Shown here piece after piece: positions 1 through 10,252 of a DNA stretch of 22,833 bases. The notes under the pieces are model-generated. The model was not told the origin of the DNA. It worked only from the letters and a program-made list of their open reading frames with translations, and made no database searches. Each line of letters begins with the position of its first letter. Position 1 is the first letter of the stretch. The translations under genes were made by a program, and so were the position numbers. This DNA is from Mnemiopsis leidyi. Its lineage: Eukaryota > Ctenophora > Tentaculata > Lobata > Bolinopsidae. The stretch is taken from assembly GCA_000226015.1 (NCBI GenBank), contig JH154478.1, positions 159,406 to 182,238 of the forward strand, in the 5' to 3' direction.

Positions 1-215
1 TTGTCGCCATTGGTACCATTGTCGTCATTGGCACCTTTGTCGCCATCGGTACCATTTTTGGTTCCATTGTCGCCATTGTCGCCATTGAACACATCCATTG
101 GCGCCAATGGCGATGGGGACCACCATTGGCACCACTGACCTCATCGCCATTGGCGCCATTGGAACATCCATTTGTTCCATTGAGTGGATCCATTGGCGCC
201 AATGGCGCCAATTGC
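1..215. repeat. CATTGG-rich minisatellite
   Basis: The first 215 bases are variants of CCATTGGCACC and GTCGCCATT in tandem, continuing past the left edge. Within it the self-complementary 16-mer CCATTGGCGCCAATGG occurs at 95-110 and again at 190-205, 95 bases apart, which points to a higher-order duplication. A 62-codon open frame over it (98-286) is a product of the repeat and not a gene. Confidence 0.9.
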
Positions 216-1740
216 CCCACTCACCAAACTATATGACCCTTTTGCCAAAAACGGTAGCTGTATATTGCACTAAATGTGTTGAGTAGCAAGTACAACTATA
301 GGTCCCTCCTGAGCTGGAACCAAGGGAGGACTCCGCTCACTCGATAAGTCCTAGCCCGTCTTGCTAAGCCTTAAGTCTAAACTCTCCAATACGTATCCAT
401 GAAGGTACTTATCCAAGGTACGATAAGGTAGAGGTACTAAACTGCATCTTGTCGTGTGATTCATTGGTATATTGGTATTATAGAAGATGACTAATTGATA
501 TACTTCAAATGCAGAGATGGACTATAAGTATAAGGAGAGTCCTCTGCCCAGACCAAATTAAATGTGAGCTGTTGACTGTATGATGAACGATATTTAATTA
601 GCCTACCAACTGGCATTTTTTGCAATTGTCACTTGAACTTCATGGCGGTTAAACTTAAAACTAATATCAAGTTTATTTATAAGTTTGAAGTTGAAGATTT
701 ACTTTGAAGTTAAAGTTGCATTGTAAGTTAACTCAATCCTATAGATGTCGCAACTTCCTCTATCGAATTCTACGCATAATAAAAAATTAAAATATATTAA
801 TAATAAACCAAAAATTGAGTGGCACTGGTCGAAATGTGGAACATTTTGCATGAAAATCGCCATGATCTGGATCAGGATTAACACTCAGTATCCAAAGTAA
901 AGTCTGTGAAAGATCGCAAAATATGCAGAGAATTTTAAGAATACCATAAAATTTAGTTCTAAGCACTTGTCGGTGCAAGGGAATCGTGCTAGTGCTCACA
1001 CTTACAACTCGTCAAATAAATTTTGAACCAAAAATGCATCCTCCTCTTGCCACGTCCACAACGGAATTTCGTTCACAATTTAAATGTAGGTGCTTAAGAT
1101 TCTGGAAAGATCTCAAATTTAGATATCGAAATGTTATCGGTATTCTTAAGTATAGTTTTACGTATAAATGTGCCATGATCGAGCTTCAGTAACTTAGAAC
1201 TTGACCAGCTTTAGTGGCTTCTGTTATCAATGAAACCTCATTTAAACTTTAAAGAGATTGATACCGTGGTCTACATCAGTTTCTGCTAGTTAAACCACCG
1301 CCCAACTCGATTCGAAGTTCGAAAAAGCATTGTAACTGTATCGGCGACCGGACATGGATTTAGACTGTATAGAGTTCAGTTGAGTTGCGGCCAAATATGT
1401 TTCCTGCTTAAGTTAGGTTAATTTTAACTTCTGAAGAATGAAGTCACAAATAGTTTGTCAATAACATTAACAGGGAAACATACCATGAAAAGCAGATTTC
1501 TGAGGTTAAGGATTCAAATTTCTGTCATAAGGCAAGCTAGAAGGTGCGATCTAGCATATTATCAATTCCATTTAGTCGAGGCTTCATGTCACTAGCAAGA
1601 AAGAGAAAATTCCTTGCCTGCACAGTTCAGCTAGGCTCAACAAGCTTGATCTCAACTCCGTAGATCACACCTTTTTACGTTTTTACATTTAGTAGTCTGC
1701 TTTTTCGTGTTTCGTTGGTCGTAAAAAAGTTAACTCCGCT
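216..1740. other. intergenic, no gene seen
   Basis: AT-rich DNA with only short unrelated open frames (for example 986-1192 plus and 787-999 minus) that lack recognisable protein motifs. I see no repeat array, RNA gene or clear promoter. The 5' end and promoter of the CAP gene at 1741 should lie in its right-hand part, but no core element stands out. Confidence 0.5.
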
Positions 1741-3157
1741 ATGTTTTCTGCGCTTCCAGCAGAATCCAACCTCCAAATCCAAAAAGGGATGGCAGGAAAT
1801 TATGTGTCCGATGTGGAAAAGCAGCAGAGTTAGCCCCGTGTTACACAAGACCTGATACGGGGGAGGTTTACCACTTTCAGTGTATCATGATCAGTGTCAA
1901 GTTGGAGAAACCGTTTGCCTTGGAGGAGGCATCCGATGTTGAGAGGTTGATACAAACATTTTGAGATTATTTGAGGATGCATTAAATTTTTTCAACTAAA
2001 AGCAACAGTCGAGGAGTTTTAAATCCATACTTTTCAGAATATTTAAGTTATTTTGCAAATTTTTAATCCAAAAATCATACATTCCTACAGTTTGGGTGAG
2101 TTCCAGAAGATCAGTTTGGAACAGATCAATAATCTGAGAGCCTTGCATCACAGCCCAGCTCTGACTTGGAGCAATTTGCTCGAAAACCATGCCAAGAAAT
2201 GGTATCAATTTCAATTTTCATCGCTTTTCATATAGCTTATTCGTGACAAAATTTAATCAAATCAGTCTGTCTATAAACGCCATGTAACTCCAATTTTAGA
2301 CATTCGAGTGTTATGAACAATCTTAAAGATGTACAATCTTGAAGATGATTCTTAATGTATTGAAATGTGACAGTTTGGGATGTTCACGAAGCACGTGACC
2401 ATCTCATTGCTTTAGGGTGGCACACCTGCTGAAGCAGAACGAGGGAAGAAAGGAGGAAGAGTTACAACTTAGTCACGATAGTTACCAAGGGATGGGGGAG
2501 ACTCTCTACTTACAGGTGGGTAGGAGTAGTTAGTTATAGTAGTTGCTCTGACATGATCATGGTAAACTTTACAGGATCTTTATTTGCTTAACTTTACAGG
2601 ATCTTTATTTACTTAACTACCAAACAATATTACGAGTGAAGATATTCTTATCCGACTTGCATGCCAACGTTGTGATGACTCAAGTCGATTTATCGAGTGT
2701 CGTGCGGAATTAAGTTAAAGTTCTAACCTCTAACTTAGATGTGAGTAAACACCCCAATTTCCCAGTGGTGCAAGTCGACCTTGTCTCCGATGGAGGCAGC
2801 AACAAGGGTCGTTGAGAACTGGTACTCTGAGGAGAAGGCGTTTGATTACGAAGCAAACGAGTATAGTTACCATTTCTCCCACTTCTGTCAGCTCATTTGG
2901 AAAGGTAAGATTTAGAAGGTAAACTTACGTGATGTGGTTTTCATCTTGATAGACAGAGGCAGTGTGAACTGTGATAACAGTTTCTAAAGTTGTCGCTATG
3001 AGCGAATCACCCTGCCCCTAATTTTAAACTCTCGCTAGGATCCTGGAAAGTAGGAGTAGCTACAGGACAGATTGGTAATGTGTTTGTGACGGTGGCTAAC
3101 TATTGGCCACCCGGCAATATCCAGTCCTGGTACTTGGACAATGTGCTGAGAAAATAA
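1741..3157 (+). pseudogene. CAP-superfamily (GAPR-1/GLIPR2-like) gene, copy A, exon 1 frameshifted
   Basis: This is the left member of a tandem CAP gene pair. By alignment with copy B its exons are about 1741-1957, 2091-2201, 2416-2515, 2766-2904 and 3039-3157, with the same intron phases. Exons 2-5 are intact and carry the CAP hallmarks: a His and GE pair in SHDSYQGMGET, WYSEE, the CAP1-like motif SHFCQLIWK, and the C-terminal VANYWPPGN motif typical of GAPR-1 proteins, where Ala replaces the secreted-family Cys. Exon 1 begins MFSALP like copy B, but one base is missing near 1797-1810, so that frame stops at TAG within 1830-1836. The other frame keeps the C-x2-C...H-x2-C module. The exon 1 donor is GTTGAT, where copy B has GTAAGG. 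AATAAA overlaps the stop (3153-3158). It may be a recent pseudogene, an assembly error, or a gene using another first exon: an acceptor-like tract ends at about 1759 and would enter the correct frame. Confidence 0.75.
2565..2614. repeat. 25-bp tandem duplication in an intron
   Basis: Two adjacent 25-base units beginning AACTTTACAGGATC lie at 2565-2589 and 2590-2614, with one mismatch. They sit in intron 3 of CAP copy A, and no function is apparent. Confidence 0.9.
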
Positions 3158-4700
3158 AGTGGAAGATACTCGGGTTTATAATGTGTTGGCAGTGTTTAGC
3201 AGTGTATGGAAACTTTGTCGAGACTTAGATTGGCTAATTTTAAACCACGCCATTTATATTTGGGCTTAATCTTTTTCAGGTAATTTTTCTTCAACAAACA
3301 AGCAAGTATTTGAAATTGAGAGTAGATTTATTTGAGTGTTGTCGTTGAAGCTTTAAGCTGTCCTGGCTATTTTGTCCGATCCCATATTATGGTATTATTT
3401 TCCAAGGCTTTAAAAGAATTTTGCGTGCAATTTTTTGTATTAGTTGAGACAGTGAAATGCCTTAACTATGTCAGAATTCTAGAAACATTCTTATGTGGAA
3501 TGTGCAAATTCTGTCTGGATTTTATGACAAAAATCTCAAACGGTGCGACACGATCTAAATGGTTTGCATAGCCATGTAATAATAATATTGCTCGTCAGCA
3601 GGTGATGTGTTAATAAAATATGGGAATTTCCAACTTGGAAAATAATTATAAACATAATGTTTAATCTATGTAGATATAATGACCCGATGTTTTTCTGAAT
3701 ATTGTTGATTGATGAAATGTACCCATCTTGGTTTCCAATTCCTATCTTAATACTTGATTATTTGGTGATTTATCATTTCGTGACCGCAGAACCGCTATCG
3801 AAAATTAACAAAAAATGGTCAAATGTATATTTTAATAGTCAAAACCGTTGAAGAATTAATGACTTAGTTGCAATTAAATAGTTGATAGTTCAATTTAAAT
3901 CCGTTCAGCTAAATTACGGGAGACTTTATAGATCAACTTGTTGCTAAGCAACACTTTTGGCCTGAATCACATGCATAATTCAGTCAACCTTGATAATACA
4001 AGATTACTGCTACGGAAATCGATTTAGTAAGTACACACACGAGCAATTTGGAGAGTTCAATGTTCAGTCATTTCGTGGCTTTTCGTTAATTTCTTCTGTT
4101 TATAGTACTTGTATGTTGCAATCAATTATTTCGCCTTCAAACGTGCAGCATGTATATGTATAGTAATGGCTTAATAGCTGACTGATAAGAAAACTTTTGA
4201 TTTCAAATTGAAAATGTTAGAAAAAATTTAGGCTTTTGTACATGTGCTTCAATTAAGTATCCAGTTAGCATAATGTCACACTACACACATAAAACACCTA
4301 CAATTAGAAACTACTACACTTGTAAGGCATATTAGCTACATCATCTCAACGTACTGTTACCTATCAAGCAGAACATGAAGGATTTAAAACGTCAGGACTG
4401 CATTTTTACGGTGACTAAATACTGACATCTCTTGCGGCTAAACTTTGAGTTTACTCACAGTTTAGTAAAAAATCTTGCTAAGTAAATGACAACTCGAAAA
4501 GTTAATTAAAAGTTTGTTAAACTTCCAGTAACTACACCACGTGGGCAGGACAGACAGAAGGCTCCAGTCTCAAGGTAAGGAACAGCCGAACTGTAACGTT
4601 TTCCTGAAGTACAGTGAGTTTAGCATGCTTTCCTCCCTCCACCGTAAGAGAATCGTGTCGAAACATTGAAAGGTGACACCGGGGGAGCCATGACAACATT
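3158..4700. other. intergenic between CAP copies, left part
   Basis: No supportable gene. The longest open frame here (3332-3571 plus, 79 codons) shows no motif, is rich in hydrophobic and Cys residues as random AT-rich frames often are, and lacks a partner in copy B. It overlaps the 3' flank of CAP copy A. Confidence 0.5.
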
Positions 4701-4712
4701 TACTTTGGATGT

Positions 4713-4778
4713 CTAGCACCTGTTGCTCCAGGCTCTATAATAGCTAGCAACTGCTACCCCAGGCCATATAGCTATTAG
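4713..4778. repeat. imperfect tandem duplication, ~31-35 bp
   Basis: Two related units start CTAGCACCTGTTGCTCC (about 4713-4743) and CTAGCAACTGCTACCCC (about 4744-4778). They differ by substitutions and a small insertion. Confidence 0.7.
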
Positions 4779-5795
4779 CTAACGTTTTCATATTAATATA
4801 GCTATTTATTTGACCATTGTGCACTGTTCCAGTTTGTTGTTTGCATGAACTTGAGTAAATTTTTTGTTTTTAGAGTAAAAGGCCTCTAAAACGTTAACTT
4901 AACTTACATTTGTGAATTTCTCAAGGTTTCCGGCAGCCACGGTCGTTCAGCAAAACCATTATCTAATTCTTATTTCTTGAAATCGAACTTCAACACTGTC
5001 TCAACTATCAAAGGATATGATTAAACGGACCTTGTCATGTGTGTAAACCACCTCATCAGAGCCTAAAATTCTAAATATAGTCCGTACACCCACTAAACAA
5101 TAACTCAAACGTTCGTCTTGGTAATTTAGCCAAATAAAGAAGTTAATCAAAAGTTGTGTTTAATGTACATTATCTACATCAACATGACCAGCAGTTGAAT
5201 TAACGTTTTCAGTAATGATACCGAACTAAACTTAACTTTATTTTTGTTTCCCAACTTTTAAGTCTAACACAATGACTGACTTTAAGAGTAGGACAACAAA
5301 TCTAATTTGTACACGCTGAATAGTGGACACGTTGACTGTCAATTACTTATGAGCCATTAATACACGTAAATTTAGCTTTAACCGAACGTTACAGCCATGT
5401 TTCGCTTGGTTCTGATGGTTCAGGGTACAGTTTCACATGTCAAGTTGTACTAAACCAGGCAAAGTGTGAGCAGAATAAGAATATTCGGTAGTATTATAAA
5501 TAGTGGGCGATAATTGCCCTAATTCAATACCTCTCAGTTCTCATGCGTTGTTACAGACACGGTCCATGGGCTTGTGTGGCGCCTTCATAAAGTTCATCTC
5601 GTACCCCGCCACTCTTTAACGTGTTATTCAAGGTTTTTTATTGCAATTTCTTTACGTAGGTCAAATGATCTGTTGTTTGAGGCTATTCTAGGAACTAAAA
5701 GTACACTCGTAATTAGATTTGAAATCCTTCGTTTCTCAGAGTCAGATATCGGTTTTATTTGTTTATTTCGACGTTACTGCGGTCATGACCGCCTC
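4779..5795. other. intergenic, no gene seen
   Basis: AT-rich spacer between the CAP copies without recognisable coding, RNA or repeat features. The open frame at 5574-5858 plus runs into the tandem repeat at 5796 and has no family resemblance. Confidence 0.5.
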
Positions 5796-5888
5796 CATGA
5801 CCTGCTGTTGTTAGGTACACTTGCAGTAGTTCTTAGTATTAGCATGACCTGCTGTTAGGTACACTTGCAGTAGTTCTTCGTTAGTATT
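5796..5888. repeat. ~47-bp tandem duplication
   Basis: Two units starting CATGACCTGCTGTT, at 5796-5842 and from 5843 to about 5888. They share the GGTACACTTGCAGTAGTTCTT core and the tail TTAGTATTA, with small indels between copies. Confidence 0.9.
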
Positions 5889-6104
5889 ATAAAATAGTAG
5901 TACGCTCCTTTGTAGTAAGCGGTCCTTCTATATAGTACGCAGTTTTTAATGGCTCAATTTTCCATCCCTTGAAGCCGAGGAATTTCCTTACTTCCTTAGG
6001 AGGTCTTCTTTTCAGACAATTTAACCGATATCAATAAGTTCTCTGTTGTCTGCGGGTTAAAGGTCGGGCTAAAATATTTTATTCCAAAGACCGCGTATTT
6101 ATAG

Positions 6105-6250
6105 TAGAGAGGTACTACTGTACTACTATAAATACAACTACTGTACTACTAGTACTAGTGCTTCTAGTTCTGCTACTGTAAATACTGTACTACTACTACT
6201 GAACAAATACTACTGTACTACTATTAAGTACTTCTGTAATACTGCGTACG
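6105..6250. repeat. TACTACTG-type simple repeat
   Basis: A low-complexity tract of imperfect TACTACTGTACTACTA units interspersed with ATAAATAC and CTAGTACTAG. It is a diverged trinucleotide-based microsatellite rather than a coding sequence. Confidence 0.85.
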
Positions 6251-6739
6251 TACATTGTATTTGTAGTTTAAGCGTTAATGTTAGAATGTTACACTTAGTG
6301 CCACCTGCTTTAACTTTCATTTTAAAGCTTGTTAATCATTCTAATAGATGACTTGAAATTTGCGTGTTATTGTATTTTAAGTTAAATGTGGATGTGTTTG
6401 AAGCTCTATCGCTATCTACTTATCAACTTGAAGTTGAACTAGTAGTGGTTTTTTTTCCTAAAGATTTGCATCGAACACAAAAAGACACTTAAACGACTCC
6501 GTAATTATCTATTTCGCGTCGTACATTTGTCAGAAGACTAGGAGGCTTTATGATGGGATTAACGGTTAACATCGACTTACATCTTCTGTCAGCACGCCGC
6601 AACTCTAATTCCAATTATCAGTTTGTTACCGCACGTCTTTGCGGAGTACCCAGTGCGACTGTTTCATTGGCAGAGCTGTTCATTGCAGTTTCGAAACTCT
6701 TCCATCTGTCAGTACCGTTGTTTAACACATTAAACCGTC
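6251..6739. other. 5' flank of CAP copy B
   Basis: Upstream region of copy B that should contain its promoter and 5' UTR. A 96-codon open frame (6550-6840 plus) overlaps exon 1 in another frame and shows no family motif. I see no clear TATA or initiator. The sequence just before the ATG is not conserved with copy A. Confidence 0.4.
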
Positions 6740-9473
6740 ATGTTTTCCGCTCTCCCGCAATCCTATCTCCAGAACGGAATGGCAGGAGAAAAATGTGCTC
6801 GATGTGGAAAAGCAGCAGAGTTAGCTCCGTGTTACACTAGACCTGATACGGGGGAGGTCTACCACTATCAGTGTATCATGATCAGTGTCAAGTTGGAGAA
6901 ACCCATCGCACTGGAACCTGCTACCAACATTAACAGGTAAGGATCCAAGAACGCTTAAAGGACTCACATTGATTGGACAGCCAGGAAATCTGTGTGCTCT
7001 TTAATACTATTATTGTAGGCTGGCTTTAAGTTCCAATACAAAGGCCACTTTATTCTTGCAGTGTAAGTAACCTAGGGAACGAGAAATATCCCTAAATGTC
7101 CGGATATTTGACCCTTCACAGACTCCAACAAATGGAACTAAATTAAATGGCCGAATGATCAAATGCCTTTCGGTCTGAATAAATTCAAATTGAATTTGGG
7201 AACTGTATGAGAAAATTCGAAGAAGAAAATGTAATGATTAATAGTGAGAAGTTAGAACCTAATGCTTCTTAGTGCTTAATAACTATCATTCCATTAAATT
7301 TAATAACTATCATTCCAACAGCTTGGGAGAGTTCCAGCGAGTTGGACTGGAACAACACAACAAACTGAGAGCTCTACACCACTCACCTCCTCTTACTTGG
7401 AGCAAGATCCTGGAGGATCACGCTAAGAAATGGTAAACCTTGTTTTCTAGATAACTCACAAGTAATGAAGTATAGCACTAGGTTGGAAATACGGAACGCC
7501 TATAGATTTTGATTTCTCGTGACATTTCAATGCTCAAGTCAAATGATCCTAAACTCAAGTATAGTGCTATTATTAAAAATCCATAATAACGGAAAACATA
7601 TTTAATTTAAACTATAGTGTTGTTTCTATAAAATCAAACTGCTTTTCTGCAGGAGCCAGGGCTCCATCAACCCATGAAGCCCCTGTATCAAAGTTTTAAC
7701 GAACAAGTGGTTCACCTGGCTAGAAAGTCAGCTTGTGCCTGGCTTCTTGAAGCCTGAAGATGGCATTTATGCCAAACGGCTTTGGTGAGAGGCGCCCTTT
7801 GCCAATTAATCATTGACATCTTCAACTGCGCTGAACTATCAGCGTCATCAAATTTCGTTCTAAGAGCTCTTCCAATTACATATTGGTAAATCCAATTTTG
7901 AATTATCACAGATTTTCACATTATTTCTTGTTGCTAAAGGTCTCTGCCTTGCTACAATCAAGTGGGCCTAGCCCAACTTCCTTGCTCCTCGTTTGAGAAA
8001 TCAGCACTGATAACTCGAGTTCTGAAATTAACAACTTATATAAGCTTAACATACAGGGTGGCACATCTACTGGCCCTGAACAAAGGGAGGGCGGCTGACG
8101 AACTAGAACTCCAACACGACTCTTATCAGGGGATGGGGGAGAATCTTTACCTTCAGGTCAGTGTCGTGACGTGTAAACTGTAACCTTACCTCTCACTCTA
8201 AAGTCTAAGTCATCCAGAAATATTAATAATAATATTCAACTTTACAATTGCAATATTGGACTGTTATTCAGGTTGAGTTAACATTATGATTGATATTATG
8301 ATATCTAAACATTAGCTATTTGAGCTGAAATTTCAAATTTACAGTCCTGTGGAAGCACCCTGGACTCTTACGAGGCTGCTACGAGAGTAACCAACAACTG
8401 GTACAGCGAGGAGGAGGATTTCGACTACGACAGAAACGAGTACACTCACGACTCCTCCCACTTCTGTCAGCTCGTTTGGAAAGGTGGGCTGTATGTTCTG
8501 TTTTGGTGTGAGAATATGTCAGTCTCTCATGTATGTGGAGCTAATGTGTTCTAATCAATATCATGTGTAAGCATCGCTGTAAGAATGCAAGCACGAGGCA
8601 CGGGCCAGGGTTTTTCTCAAATTATCGGTTATGAAAATATGGGCATATTTTTGTCAAATTTCCTAGTCCAGTACAACTTGCACAAGCTTACTATTTCTAT
8701 TCGATATGGACAAATTCTATATAAAAAGCACGTCCTGCGAAAATTAGATACAGGATTTACGCCCAGTTCTTAATCACGGTACAATTAACGTGCTCCTTCA
8801 TCACATGTCAGCAAGATGCTACAACGGTCATGCAACAACAACAATGGCTTCCTATCAAAGCAGGGACTCCATAATTACAACTAATTTGATTTTTAGAGCA
8901 TTCCACAAAGTCATGGCAAGAACTAGGGTTTCGATCAATTTTGTAGAATACGTCTCAGGTCATATTCTATCACGTCATATGCTGTTTTAGCAGCGCAGCA
9001 TAAGTTGGTATGAATACTAGAATATATGTTGTATTTCCTTTAATTTCAAATAAATGGTCTGAAAAACAGAAGAGAAGCCCTAAAACCTTAATTCTGTTAA
9101 TGTAGAGCCCAAGCGTTGTTATGTTCTGTTTTGGAGAAATTTGTTATACCATTTGAAATGCAGTTTTGAGCACGATGTGAAATCGAATATCTGGTATATT
9201 TATTAATTTGACCTTTTACACCGCATTAAGCTAAGTCAAACAGCGATAAATAGAACTGTAGCGTTCCCTATGTCCCTACGGCCTACATTCACATTTAAAC
9301 CATTTCACAAACAAACCGCCAAATAAACAAAATAAAAACACCAACCCTTCGCAGGTTCGTGGAAAGTTGGCATGGCAACAGGTCAAATAGGCGACACCTT
9401 TGTAACGGTCGCTAACTACTGGCCAGCTGGAAACATCCAGTCCTGGTTCATTGACAATGTGCTGAGGAAGTAA
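6740..9473 (+). CDS. CAP-superfamily protein (GAPR-1/GLIPR2-like) with N-terminal half-LIM-like module, copy B
   Basis: Five exons, 6740-6936, 7322-7432, 8057-8156, 8345-8483 and 9355-9473, join in frame with GT-AG introns to 221 residues. Residues 17-45 contain C19-x2-C22-x19-H42-x2-C45, the spacing of the first zinc-binding half of a LIM domain; the second half is absent. Residues 66-221 form a CAP fold. The putative cavity residues are His and Glu in HDSYQGMGENL (exon 3), Glu in WYSEEE and His in SHFCQLVWK (exon 4). The C-terminal VANYWPAGN and DNVLRK resemble GAPR-1, an intracellular CAP protein of Golgi membranes. No signal peptide or membrane segment is seen, so an intracellular location is inferred. 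Start choice rests on the MFSALP peptide shared with copy A. AATAAA follows at 9631-9636. Family assignment is confident; the biochemical role is not known. Confidence 0.9.
7277..7317. repeat. duplicated 18-mer before CAP copy B exon 2
   Basis: TTAATAACTATCATTCCA occurs at 7277-7294 and 7300-7317, directly before the exon 2 acceptor AG at 7320-7321. It is a small duplication inside the branch-point and acceptor region of intron 1. Confidence 0.85.
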
Positions 9474-10252
9474 GAATCTGCATGGAGCGCGAAGATGTCT
9501 TGGGGCGGAATAATAGTGAGCACATGTCTATAAAGTTATATCTTGTATGATTGTTATGTTTCTTTTTCAGGATAAAGTTTTTGTATTTACGATTTTTCAA
9601 CCTTAAGTTAAGGTTGAGGTAAGATTTAGGAATAAAGCTTATTAATTGCTACACTTTGTAAATGACTATTTGACAAAGACAGTTTGGTAAATGCCACTAT
9701 TTGGGACAATTTGCTAATTTCATTTTTACAGTTAGATTCAGAACGTGCATGGTTTTGAACTTCATTTTTATTGCCTCTGAAAAGTGATACAGTATATATG
9801 ATAATGATGATGAAATATAAAGTCTTGTAAATTACAGCATTGAAAGTCGAGTCACTATATTTCTTAAACGAATAAATGTGTGCTATAATTAAGAAAATGT
9901 TGAAGTACAACAAGAAAAATAATTTCAATACATCTTTAAGACGATCAAAAATGATCGTGAATATTTACTATTGCAAGTAGAGGAGAATTGAATAAATCAA
10001 ATCATGAAATTCGAATTTAAATATATTAATCACTTACAGACAGGGTAAACGCACTAAGGTTATTAATTAGGGTAGCAGCAAAATTTGAAATAATAACTCA
10101 AAAATGCCCAATTCACAACATCCCAGAAATTTGTAGCAAACATGCACAAAACACAGCTAATTTGATCTCAAAATTACAAAACAAAAAGACGCCTAATAAC
10201 CTATTTAAATAACATATGAAAATAGCTGATCATTGTGAAATTTTAAAAATTT
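9474..10252. other. convergent intergenic region
   Basis: Spacer of about 780 bases between the 3' ends of CAP copy B (plus) and LMF2 (minus). It is very AT-rich. AATAAA at 9631-9636 suits copy B. The minus-strand open frame at 9626-9928 is a hydrophobic low-complexity frame typical of AT-rich DNA, and I do not regard it as a gene. Confidence 0.5.

Noticed and set aside
3332-3571. 79-codon plus-strand open frame after CAP copy A
   Set aside because: No motif, no equivalent after copy B, and a composition typical of AT-rich noise.
5574-5858. 94-codon plus-strand open frame
   Set aside because: It runs into a tandem repeat and shows no family resemblance.
6550-6840. 96-codon frame overlapping CAP copy B exon 1
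   Set aside because: It overlaps a well-supported exon in another frame and has no counterpart upstream of copy A.
7712-7909. 65-codon minus-strand frame inside a CAP intron, considered as a transposon fragment
   Set aside because: No recognisable transposase or reverse transcriptase motif and no repeat ends, so I could not support it.
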